Part shown: piece after piece, positions 14,846 to 22,657 of the stretch
Numbering within the stretch: position 1 is the first letter of the stretch
Layout: every line of letters begins with the position of its first letter
Source of the DNA: UBA11606 sp964504305
Lineage (GTDB): Bacteria > Actinomycetota > Acidimicrobiia > Acidimicrobiales > Aldehydirespiratoraceae
NCBI GenBank assembly: GCA_964504305.1
Contig: CAZDEB010000001.1
Span: 1-64,000 of the forward strand
Length of the DNA: 64,000 nt
Reading direction: 5' to 3'
Program-made: the position numbers and the translations under genes
Notes under the pieces: generated by a model
Database searches by the model: none
What the model saw: only the letters and a program-made list of their open reading frames with translations
Told to the model about the DNA's origin: nothing

Positions 14846-15927
14846 GTCGCCTCCGGCCATTCTCGAAACCATGAAAGAACTTCGGGCGCCATTGCGTAAC
14901 CGATGCGGTTCCACGAGTAGGCGCCTTCGGCAATTTCGATGAACTCGCCACAACGGTAGGTTGGTCCTTTGGGGGTGAAGTCGGCGGTGAACAAAAACCG
15001 TTCGTTGGGGTCTCGCAACAGCCGGTTACGTTGGATCATCGCGGTGAAAGTAGAGCCGATCGTTCCGACAAACCCAGACGCCCGCGACGCGAGCTCTTGG
15101 GTGACGAGACCGAGAGCGTTGTCTTCGTGTCGCGGCAACGAGAAGAAGTGATCGCGGTGGTCGCTCAAAATGAGGTCGTTGGCAAACACGACGCGGCTGA
15201 ACCGTTTCCGGATGGGATCGAAGAGTTCGTCGCGGCCATCGACCTCGCTGCACACGACCAGAAGTTCGTCAGTAGGAAAGATTGCGGCAACGTTGGCCGC
15301 GACCTCGTCGGGGGTGACATCACCGTAGGCAGGGATACCGATCGTGAGGTCGGATCGCCGCACGTGCACAGCGTTGAACGAGCCAAGGCTCGAAGCGATC
15401 CTCGCGGCTAGTGCCACGTAGGGTTGGCGGGGTCGCACGCCGCGTAACACAGCGTGGAGCTGGCGGAGCTTTGCTGGTCGGCCGTGAAAGAAATACGAGT
15501 AGAACGAGAGCAGACGCCCCCGTATCTCGAGCACCGCGGCGCCGGACCGTGGCGGATCGAGCAAGCGGGTCCGGCCGTTGGCGAAGTCGCGGAGTTGGGG
15601 ATCGTCAGGGTCGGTTTCGGCATCGCAAACGCACACGGCGGTGCCGACGTCGGGCCATTGGACCACTTCGGTCTGCTGATCGGCCAACAGTTCCCACTCG
15701 TCGGGGTGCACGATCTCGACCGGCAACTCGAGCAGGTCGAGGAGTGTGGCTTCGCGGCCCTTCTGCGACTCGGCGATCGACGAACGTGGTGCCGGCGGTA
15801 TTGCCTGGTCGAACGGCAGGGAAAGCCGTCGGCCCGTCAGGAATGCCAGACCGGTTGCGATCTCGGTCGCCATGCGCACGTTGGTAAGCGCGCCGATGTC
15901 GAGATCGGTGCGCAGGATGGCGGTCAT
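14842..15927 (-). CDS. O-fucosyltransferase-like glycosyltransferase
   Basis: A 361-residue protein starting 1 base after the dioxygenase stop. It opens with NVRMATEIATGLAFLTGRRLSLPFDQAIPP, the pattern of GT-B O-fucosyltransferases ('N-r-e-A---A-lTgRtLvlP---ppp'). It has AVHVRRSDL at about 186-194 (sugar-nucleotide binding Arg region) and SGFVGTIGSTFTAMIQRNR at about 284-302, matching the C-terminal GDP-fucose motif of POFUT and plant O-FucT proteins. It has no signal peptide. Within this operon the likely acceptor is the Pro/Thr-rich tail of the PqqD-domain protein. The sugar could be other than fucose. Confidence 0.68.
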   Translation of the reverse strand: MTAILRTDLDIGALTNVRMATEIATGLAFLTGRRLSLPFDQAIPPAPRSSIAESQKGREATLLDLLELPVEIVHPDEWELLADQQTEVVQWPDVGTAVCVCDAETDPDDPQLRDFANGRTRLLDPPRSGAAVLEIRGRLLSFYSYFFHGRPAKLRQLHAVLRGVRPRQPYVALAARIASSLGSFNAVHVRRSDLTIGIPAYGDVTPDEVAANVAAIFPTDELLVVCSEVDGRDELFDPIRKRFSRVVFANDLILSDHRDHFFSLPRHEDNALGLVTQELASRASGFVGTIGSTFTAMIQRNRLLRDPNERFLFTADFTPKGPTYRCGEFIEIAEGAYSWNRIGYAMAPEVLSWFREWPEAT

Positions 15928-15928
15928 G

Positions 15929-17251
15929 TCAACGCCGAGAGTCGGTGGTCGGCTCGGCGAGGTGGGCGGGCCACAATTCCGGTGGCAACACATCGGTTGC
16001 GCCGTCGGCTTGCGCTTGCTCGACCAGCGACCAATATGTGAGGTTCCAGTCGACCGGTTTGTAGTGCAAAAACAACGAGCAGTACGAGTTGCCGTTGAGT
16101 GGCTTGGGTCGGGCGTGGGGGCAGCGGGCGCTTTCGTAAAGCAACATTTCGCCCTCTTCCAGCACGATTTCGTGCTGGTTGCCTTCGAGGTCGACGATCC
16201 AGAGCGGCCACGGCTCGATGGTGTCGTGGGCGATGTGAACAATCGAAGAGATGACGTGGGTCGAGACTCGATCGGTGTGGGGGATAAGGGTGTGTCCGGT
16301 TCGGTATATCCGAAGGCCGTACGCAGCCGTGGGCTCGAGCTCGATGCCGGCCCATTCTTCGTGGATCGACTGCAAAGCGAGCTGGAACTGGCCGCTCACA
16401 TCATCGATATTGACGAAATCTGGGGTCCCGGTAGGCATGTGCAGTTCATCGATGTTCTCGCTTTGTGCGTTATCGAAGCGCTGGTCGTAGACCGCCCTCA
16501 TTGCTCGGTGCACGGCCGCGGGAGTGGGGACCTTCTTGAACCCGGTGTCGGTGAAGCTGGGGGTATATCGCTCGGTGAGAGCGGCACGGATGGGAGGGTC
16601 GAGCTGGGGTTCGGGCCGCACGTGGTCCCGGTCGTGGAACCACCCGTTGACCGTGTACCTCGTCGTGCCGCGTGCCCCGTGTTCGCCGGTGACCCGCACC
16701 GGTCGCACCTCGTGCGTGACGTTGCTCGCAAAAAACACGATGGTGTTGTCGGTCGGTTCAACGACCTGAAACGTTTCGGCGACCTCGACCGTGCCATCGT
16801 CGTTTGAGATCTGGTCGTAGAGAATGAGTTCGCCGCCCTCGAAACCTCGCGGCTCGTCATTGAGGTAATAGACGTAACTCAGGCGACGTCCACCGCCTGC
16901 GCCGGTGAGGTCGCCGATGTCGGTGTGGACATTGAAGAAGTCGCCGTCGTCATGGGCGGTGACCTGACGTTCGATGTTGCCCACCGCGAAGCGGCCGACA
17001 CCGAGCTCGAGGCGAGCGTGGGGCAGCAGGGCCATGAGCTTGTCCTCGAACAGTTCGAAGACGTCGCTGCTGACGTCGGCGACCCGCGCTCGGCGTTGCT
17101 GCGCGTCGGCTGACCCCTCGGTCGCCCCTGGCGCGGTTACCTGCGCGGGAGAGAACATTTTGTCGTTGCTCACGATGCTCAAGAGGGTGTCGTGCTCGTC
17201 GGCGGTGAGGAAACCCTCGATCGCGAGGAAAGGGACGCGGTCGACGCTCAT
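15929..17251 (-). CDS. Double-domain 2-oxoglutarate/Fe(II) dioxygenase, prolyl 4-hydroxylase type
   Basis: A 440-residue protein with two jelly-roll oxygenase domains. Domain 1 (about 1-215) has the facial triad His109-x-Asp111 and His180, with Arg198 as candidate 2-oxoglutarate ligand, and the P4H-like YYLNDEPRGFEGGELILYD segment. Domain 2 (about 245-405) repeats the plan: His325-x-Asp327, His379 and Arg381/Lys383 nearby, with PHARPKPLNGNSYCSLFLHY near the end. The start overlaps the kinase stop (ATGA). Single-domain P4H proteins are common in bacteria; a tandem pair with both metal triads intact is unusual. Hydroxylation of prolines in the operon's Pro-rich tail is the natural hypothesis. 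Confidence 0.78.
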   Translation of the reverse strand: MSVDRVPFLAIEGFLTADEHDTLLSIVSNDKMFSPAQVTAPGATEGSADAQQRRARVADVSSDVFELFEDKLMALLPHARLELGVGRFAVGNIERQVTAHDDGDFFNVHTDIGDLTGAGGGRRLSYVYYLNDEPRGFEGGELILYDQISNDDGTVEVAETFQVVEPTDNTIVFFASNVTHEVRPVRVTGEHGARGTTRYTVNGWFHDRDHVRPEPQLDPPIRAALTERYTPSFTDTGFKKVPTPAAVHRAMRAVYDQRFDNAQSENIDELHMPTGTPDFVNIDDVSGQFQLALQSIHEEWAGIELEPTAAYGLRIYRTGHTLIPHTDRVSTHVISSIVHIAHDTIEPWPLWIVDLEGNQHEIVLEEGEMLLYESARCPHARPKPLNGNSYCSLFLHYKPVDWNLTYWSLVEQAQADGATDVLPPELWPAHLAEPTTDSRR

Positions 17252-18036
17252 GCCGGCACCTGGGCTCGGTCGGCAAGGTCGAGAATCTGTTTGACGACGC
17301 TACGCGCCTCGGGGCGATCTGAGCGCACAGTGATTGTCGTGCGGGCGAGCCGCGCCGCCGCCGCCGTAGCCCGTTTGGGTTGAACCTCGGCGATAACCGT
17401 GTTGTCGAACAGTTCGAGAGCCGCCGCTGCTGGAGCAACAATCTCGGGCTCAAACGTCGCTCCGCTGGTGTAGCGGGTGAACAGCACGAGCCCAGGTCGC
17501 ACAGGTTTGTCGGCCACCTCGCCGATCGTGTACGGGTCGATAACGCGGCGCCCAGAATCGGTACGTTGATGCAGGGGCCGGGCAAACGCCATGATGGTGC
17601 CGTCGGCGGTTAGGCGGGCGTACTCGTCGGAGCAGTAGGTTGCGCCGGCTCGTACCAGCGCTTCGACCAAGGTCGACTTGCCGGCCTTTGACCGGCCGGG
17701 AAGCAGAATTGCTCGGCCGTTGTAGGCGACCACGCCGGCGTGTACAAAAACTTCGTTGCGGGCGTGGAGCGCGATACTTAGTTGCAAGTCGTCAAGGAGA
17801 AGATCGAGCGTTTGGCCGACCGGCACCGGTTCGCTGGTACGAAGCAGGTCGTCGCGCATGAACCGCCAGCGGCCCCGAAAAAGGGAATAGCGGTACCACA
17901 GCGTTGGCGCGTTGTTGGTTGTGCTTACCGTCGTGTAGGCAAAAGCCGACCGCACCGCGGCCGCGTGAGCTTGCGAAATCTCGAAACCGATTGTGGCGCC
18001 GGCAATGCGCAAGACAACCGCATCGTTGCGCTTCAT
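17248..18036 (-). CDS. HprK-like kinase of a PqqD-associated system
   Basis: A 262-residue protein with an HPr-kinase-like ATP-binding core: the strand VHAGVVAYNGRAILLPGRSKAGKSTLVEALV contains the P-loop GRSKAGKST (residues 114-122), followed by GATYCSDEYARL (132-142), the DE pair seen in HprK-related proteins. The N-terminal 90 residues match the leader domain of HprK-related kinases accompanying PqqD-domain peptides. These kinases phosphorylate peptide or protein substrates in some RiPP-like clusters. Here it lies between the PqqD-tail protein (42 bases upstream) and the dioxygenase (overlapping). Its substrate could be the PqqD protein or a sugar-linked intermediate. Confidence 0.75.
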   Translation of the reverse strand: MKRNDAVVLRIAGATIGFEISQAHAAAVRSAFAYTTVSTTNNAPTLWYRYSLFRGRWRFMRDDLLRTSEPVPVGQTLDLLLDDLQLSIALHARNEVFVHAGVVAYNGRAILLPGRSKAGKSTLVEALVRAGATYCSDEYARLTADGTIMAFARPLHQRTDSGRRVIDPYTIGEVADKPVRPGLVLFTRYTSGATFEPEIVAPAAAALELFDNTVIAEVQPKRATAAAARLARTTITVRSDRPEARSVVKQILDLADRAQVPA

Positions 18037-18078
18037 GCTAGTGACCTTGGTTCAGGGCCAGCCACACATCAGGGTTAG

Positions 18079-18675
18079 TTACACCGGTGCTGCGGTTGGG
18101 AAGACTGTGGGTACGAACGCCGGTGAGTTCGTGGTTGTGAACGTCGGCGCCACGGTGGGCGCTGTTGTGGGTATGAACGCCGGGGAGGTCGTGGGTGCGA
18201 GGGTAGTTGCCGTGGTTGGTGCCACGGTGGTGGCCGCGGTGGTTGGTGCCACGGTGGTGGTCGCGGTGGTTGGTGCCACCGTGGTTGTGGGTGTAGAGCC
18301 CTGCGCTGAAGCCGATGGTGCGCCGATGGTCTCGACGACCGGCAATACGACGGCGGCGGCGGCGGCGCCGACTCCGAGCTTCTTGAGGAGTTCGCGTCGT
18401 CCGAGGTGGTCGGCCGGAGCGATGTTCAACACGATCAGGTCGGCCTCGGCCAGTTCGTCGAGTGCCAGCCAGACCGCATCGACCGAAGCTGGTCCGAGAC
18501 CGGCGTCGTCGAGCGCTGCGCGCATTGCTTCGATGTTGTGTTGGCCGTCACACAGTTCGAAAACCACGGCCGCGCTGCGGTTCAAAGCGCTGGCTTCGTT
18601 GCGTCCCGGGTGAAAAACGAGCACCTCGTCGTGGACTTCTTGAACAATAAGCCCATCGCGTTGGGTTGCAGCCAT
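18079..18675 (-). CDS. PqqD-domain protein with Tat-like signal and Pro/Thr-rich tail (putative glycoprotein precursor)
   Basis: A 198-residue, three-part protein. Residues 1-85 form a PqqD/RRE-like domain with the hallmark LNRSAAVVFELCDGQHNIEA. Residues 91-124 look like a Tat signal placed internally: GRRELLKK, a hydrophobic run rich in Ala and Val, and a signal-peptidase site ASA before Gln125. Residues 125-198 are a low-complexity tail with about 28 Thr and 13 Pro in 74 residues, built on VAPTT-like units. Nearly every Pro follows Ala, Ser, Thr or Val, as in arabinogalactan-protein glycomodules. ATG 18675 is preceded by GGAGGA with 8-base spacing. It leads the operon of kinase, double dioxygenase and two glycosyltransferases and is their likely substrate. 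Confidence 0.75.
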   Translation of the reverse strand: MAATQRDGLIVQEVHDEVLVFHPGRNEASALNRSAAVVFELCDGQHNIEAMRAALDDAGLGPASVDAVWLALDELAEADLIVLNIAPADHLGRRELLKKLGVGAAAAAVVLPVVETIGAPSASAQGSTPTTTVAPTTATTTVAPTTAATTVAPTTATTLAPTTSPAFIPTTAPTVAPTFTTTNSPAFVPTVFPTAAPV

Positions 18676-18711
18676 CAGGTCATTCCTCCGGAACACTTCT
18701 ACGAAGCCACA

Positions 18712-18783
18712 TGTATAGCAGCGCATCGGAGGGTTGACTGAACCTCGGCTGGTTGTTCTGACTCCGGCGGTGCTCGCTACATT
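18712..18783. promoter_or_regulatory. Divergent promoters of the modification cluster
   Basis: On the minus strand, TATACA (18717-18712) is a good -10 and would give a leader of about 30 bases before ATG 18675. On the plus strand, TACATT (18778-18783) lies 7 bases before ATG 18790, fitting a leaderless transcript of the large glycosyltransferase. The -35 hexamers are weak on both strands. Shared control of both arms is plausible because only 114 bases separate the two starts. Confidence 0.35.
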
Positions 18784-18789
18784 GGCCCG

Positions 18790-21700
18790 ATGGCTACGCG
18801 GCTGCCCCGTTTCGTATCGGCTCAGCCGGATACTCCTTGGTTTGTGTGGCAGTGCCACGTTTACCTCCAGAACTTTGTCGATCTTGGCGTGACGGGGGAG
18901 CGGATCACTGTTCTCTTTGCCGTCGAACCGAACCGTCAGCCCACGCCCGAACTGGATGCCCTTCAAGAACGATTCCCGACGGTCGACATCCGCGTTTTCA
19001 CAGACCAACGCGACGAACGCGGGCGCCGGTACGAACCGTCCATCCAACCGCACCTGATCGAGCAGTGGGCGCGAGCCGAACCCGACCAAGCAGCGGAGCC
19101 CGTATTGTTTCACGATTCAGACATCGTGTTGCGATGGCTACCGGACTTTGAGGCCATGCAGGCCGAATATCCTGGTGCATGCCTTCTGAGCAACTCCGAT
19201 CGCTACATCGGCTACGACTATCTGCACGTGGCGTGCGACAAAATTCGTGAGGAACGGCCCGAGATCGCCGAGGACGACCTGATCGACCGTATGGCCGCGG
19301 TTGTGGGCATCGACCCCGCGGTCGTCCTCAGCCACCGAGGTGCTTCGGGAGGCGCTCAGTACCTTCTGACCGGGGTCGGTCCCGGATACTGGCGGAAGGT
19401 CTACGACGACTCGCTGGCGATGCGCGAGCTGTTCGACGACTACGCCGCCGAGCACCGTCTCGTGCACGAACCGGCCGATTACCTGCAGGTCTGGACTGCT
19501 GGGATGTGGGCGTATCTCTGGAATCTGTGGTCCGCTGGTCACAAGACCGCTGTTCACCCCGGTCTCGATTTTCTCTTCGGCGTCGAGGTTCTCGACGAGA
19601 CTTCCCCGTTTTTGCACATTGCCGGCAAGACGCAACCGGACCAGTCCGGCCGCTTCGACAAGGTGGACTGGCATGGGGTGAACCCGATCGAGGCGGTCAA
19701 GATTCAGCCCTACGTCTTTGATCACCACGACCCAGGTTCGGTGGCTGATGCCTACGGCCAATCGATTCGGGCCGCGGCGGGGGTGGTGGATCAAGGCCTT
19801 TCCCCATTGTTGCCCGTTGTTCATTGGCGAATTCTCAGTTGGTGTGCCGATCACGACGAGATGTGGGATGTCGAGCATGTGCACTTTGGTTTCGACGACG
19901 ACGTCGAGATCTGTGGTCATCACTCGTCGGGTTCGGCCGGTCCGGGCTACGAGGCCGAGCATGCCTTTGATGAGGGCCATCGATTCTGGGGTGGCCGTGC
20001 AGAGCGCAGACCCAATTGTCGGCCCGAGATGTATCTGGCCGTTGAGCTCGAACGCCCTTCGACACCCTCGGTCGTCACTTTGACCCACGCGCCCGGCGAG
20101 CATCGGTCTCACATGGTGCTCCTGCAACGCAGCGACGACGGCCACGAGTGGTACTCGGTAGTTGCCGAACAACTGCCAGCCGATGACGGAACTCAAGTGG
20201 TTTTCTACCGTTCGTCGGCGACCGCCAACGCATCGTCGTGGCGCCTGATTGCCGACTCGACCAGCTCGGGTTTCGCCTGGGACGTTTCTCAGTTGCGACT
20301 GTTCGGAGACGGCGAGCTGCGGGAATCGGAGGTTTCTGCCTCGGGCGATGCCGGGCCGGGCTTCGGGGTCGACAAAATAGGCCCCGGTCGCGGAACCTGG
20401 GGCGGTCGCCCCGACGAGAACGGACAGTTCCATCTCACCGCCTCAGACCCGAAGGGCCTGACGATCGACCGCATCGTGTTGGACCAAGGCCCTGGCCACT
20501 GGGCCACGTCGGTCACTGTGTGTTGCGCCGACGATGGCCTCACGTGGAAGCCGGTTCGACAATTCGACGACCTAGCTCCGGGGCGCAACGAATTGTTTCT
20601 TCACAGCCAGCCACCAAACTGGAAACGACCACCCGCGGCCGGCTCTCGGCGACGAATAACCGCGCCGCGCGCTGCCGTCCCCGCGCTGTTTGCGGATCGG
20701 CGCATCCTGGTGGCCATCGCCGCATACCGTGATCCCGACGTGGCCAACACGGTTGCAAATGCCATTGCTCAAGCGGCTTACCCCGAACATCTGCGGTTCG
20801 CGATCTGTCACCAATTCGACGAGGACACACGCGGCATTCTCGACCGTTGGCACGACGACCCACGGTTTTCGATCGATGCCGTACCGCACGAGCAATCGCA
20901 GGGTTGTTGTTGGGCGCGGCACCGCACTTTCGAGTTGTACGACGACCAGCCGTACCTGTTGCAGATCGATGCCCACACCCGTTTCGCGGCCCGCTGGGAT
21001 GTTCGTTATGTCGAGATGCTCGAATCGACTGGCGTCGATCTGCCGCTGCTGACTACTTACCCGCCGAGGTTCACGGTCTCGGCAACTGGCGAGATCGAGT
21101 ACGACCTCGAAGCAGGAGTGCAGTCCCTCTATATCGAGGAGCTTCGCGACGATCTCACCACGTCCCAAAAGACAGCTGTTGTGCACGACCTCTCGGCCCC
21201 TGGTCCATCTCCGACCATTGCCGCTGGTCAGATCTTCACCCGAGGCCGTTTCTGTCGCGACGTGCCCTACGACCCGCGTCTCTACTTTGCCGGAGAAGAG
21301 ATCAACTTGGCTGCCCGGGCCTACACCAGCGGGTACGACCTGTTTCATCCCAACGAAAACTTGATCTGGCATCTCTACGACCACGACCACCCCAAACATT
21401 GGGACGACGATGAGAGTCATCGAGATCGAAACCGCCGCGCCACTGATCGTCTCCGAGTTCTGTTCCAAGAAGACGATCGTGTGCTTGGCCGCTATGGGCT
21501 CGGCGCCGCTCGCCCCTTGACCTCTTTCGAGCGTCATGCCGGCGTTCGATTGCGAAAACGGCAGGAAGCCGGAGCACTGACAGTCGAGATCGATCAGGCC
21601 GTCGTTGCTCCTCGCGACGACTACGACGCTTTTGTGATCGTGCTGCTCGACGCGCAAGGCGCCGAACTCGCCCGGCGCGAAATCCGCGATCCTGCCGTGC

Positions 21701-21828
21701 TCAACCGGTCTCGACCGACGGTGACCCTCCGCGACTTGGGCCCGCAGCTCCAAAGAGCGGTCGAGTACGTGGTCGTGCCCACTCAACGAAACGGCGCGAT
21801 AGGCGAAGTTGTGGCTCGGTCGATCTGA
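18790..21828 (+). CDS. Multidomain polypeptide glycosyltransferase (GT - discoidin-like x2 - Skp1 GnT-like GT)
   Basis: A 1012-residue protein without signal peptide. Residues about 1-330 form a GT-A-like domain with YEPSIQPHLIEQW, a DxD in LFHDSDIVLRWLPDF (109-111) and GGAQYLLTGVG. Residues about 350-620 hold two beta-sandwich stretches that look like F5/8-type (discoidin) domains, each with a W-G-G-R turn and a DGxxW motif. Residues about 637-900 match the GT60/PF11397 family: ILVAIAAYRDPDVANTV, CCWARHRTFEL, QIDAHTRFAARWD, then FAGEEINLAARAYTSGYDLFHP. GT60 includes Skp1 GlcNAc-transferase, which modifies hydroxyproline. A C-terminal beta domain follows. It is divergent from the dioxygenase operon. 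Donor sugars are inferred. Confidence 0.72.
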   Translation: MATRLPRFVSAQPDTPWFVWQCHVYLQNFVDLGVTGERITVLFAVEPNRQPTPELDALQERFPTVDIRVFTDQRDERGRRYEPSIQPHLIEQWARAEPDQAAEPVLFHDSDIVLRWLPDFEAMQAEYPGACLLSNSDRYIGYDYLHVACDKIREERPEIAEDDLIDRMAAVVGIDPAVVLSHRGASGGAQYLLTGVGPGYWRKVYDDSLAMRELFDDYAAEHRLVHEPADYLQVWTAGMWAYLWNLWSAGHKTAVHPGLDFLFGVEVLDETSPFLHIAGKTQPDQSGRFDKVDWHGVNPIEAVKIQPYVFDHHDPGSVADAYGQSIRAAAGVVDQGLSPLLPVVHWRILSWCADHDEMWDVEHVHFGFDDDVEICGHHSSGSAGPGYEAEHAFDEGHRFWGGRAERRPNCRPEMYLAVELERPSTPSVVTLTHAPGEHRSHMVLLQRSDDGHEWYSVVAEQLPADDGTQVVFYRSSATANASSWRLIADSTSSGFAWDVSQLRLFGDGELRESEVSASGDAGPGFGVDKIGPGRGTWGGRPDENGQFHLTASDPKGLTIDRIVLDQGPGHWATSVTVCCADDGLTWKPVRQFDDLAPGRNELFLHSQPPNWKRPPAAGSRRRITAPRAAVPALFADRRILVAIAAYRDPDVANTVANAIAQAAYPEHLRFAICHQFDEDTRGILDRWHDDPRFSIDAVPHEQSQGCCWARHRTFELYDDQPYLLQIDAHTRFAARWDVRYVEMLESTGVDLPLLTTYPPRFTVSATGEIEYDLEAGVQSLYIEELRDDLTTSQKTAVVHDLSAPGPSPTIAAGQIFTRGRFCRDVPYDPRLYFAGEEINLAARAYTSGYDLFHPNENLIWHLYDHDHPKHWDDDESHRDRNRRATDRLRVLFQEDDRVLGRYGLGAARPLTSFERHAGVRLRKRQEAGALTVEIDQAVVAPRDDYDAFVIVLLDAQGAELARREIRDPAVLNRSRPTVTLRDLGPQLQRAVEYVVVPTQRNGAIGEVVARSI

Positions 21829-21859
21829 GCGGCCGATTCAGGCCGTTCAGGGCTGAGAG

Positions 21860-22657
21860 CTATCGCCAGAGCGGTTCTCGTTTGAGTTCTTGCCAGAGCG
21901 CCGCGGCCTTCTCGGCGGGGAAGTGCTCCAGACGAGCGTGGCTCGCGGTAGTCGTTCTCAACTGTTCCATCATGTTGTCGATCGTTTGATCGGACAGCAG
22001 ACGCGTCGAGAACCCGGGCAGGTGTTGGTGCTGGTCAAACATCAGCCCCACCGACACGTCGTCGGCAAGATCCCACCGCACACTGCCTCGGCGTTTGGTC
22101 AAGCTGGCCGCCTCGGACGCGTTGAGAAAGAAACCGGACCCCGAAAAGAAGGTGTTGCCGGGGTGGTTGTCGAGCTCTGACAGGTCTTCGATGATGCGAC
22201 CAGCGCCAACCCAGTTGTTGGCGATGAGATCCGAGCGCAACCCGTCGTCCCAAACCCAGGCGCCCGAATAGCCAATCTCGTCGTTCGCTTGCACGAATTG
22301 ACGAAACCTCGTCACGTTGATCATGCTGCTCAGGTTCGTGCGGAAAAAGAGGTCGTAGTCGCCTTGCAACACTTCGAGCGCATGGATCGTCTTACTCAGG
22401 ATTCCTGGGACGCCCGCTCGTCGATGCCGGGGCGCAACCAACGACCGGAACTCGGTATCTGGATCCTCGATAACGTTGTTGCCCAGATGGGCGAATTCGG
22501 TGCGTGACAGACCGTTTTCGATGAGTAGAAACACATCGAGATCGGGGTATTTCGAGTTGGTGTACTCGATCAGTTCGGTCCAATACGACTGGATGTAGTG
22601 AATGTAGACCGGTTGATGGACAGCGGCGATTACGAGCACCGCGGTTCGGCGGCTCAC
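21860..22657 (-). CDS. Glycosyltransferase-like protein of unrecognised family
   Basis: A 265-residue protein whose layout suggests a GT-A transferase: AVLVIAAVHQPVYIHYIQSYW at the start, a central LFFRTNLSSMINVTRF that resembles the 'Y-DYifRTN-SsfvnW' segment of some galactosyltransferase-like proteins, then FFSGSGFFLNASEAASL and DDVSVGLMFDQH. No classical DxD is obvious. GTG start overlaps the stop of the upstream sulfotransferase, so the two are coupled. The surrounding glycosyltransferases and sulfotransferases support a role in decorating the same product. Family assignment is tentative. Confidence 0.5.
   Translation of the reverse strand: MSRRTAVLVIAAVHQPVYIHYIQSYWTELIEYTNSKYPDLDVFLLIENGLSRTEFAHLGNNVIEDPDTEFRSLVAPRHRRAGVPGILSKTIHALEVLQGDYDLFFRTNLSSMINVTRFRQFVQANDEIGYSGAWVWDDGLRSDLIANNWVGAGRIIEDLSELDNHPGNTFFSGSGFFLNASEAASLTKRRGSVRWDLADDVSVGLMFDQHQHLPGFSTRLLSDQTIDNMMEQLRTTTASHARLEHFPAEKAAALWQELKREPLWR

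Noticed and set aside
18100..18320. GC-rich tandem-like DNA repeats read first as a minisatellite or CRISPR-like array
   Set aside because: Units are irregular, have no spacers, and correspond to VAPTT-type codons in the Pro/Thr tail of an intact gene.
19138..20433. Minus-strand frame of 431 codons opposite the large glycosyltransferase
   Set aside because: The opposite strand shows clear domain motifs throughout, while this frame has no recognisable motif; antisense artefact of high GC.
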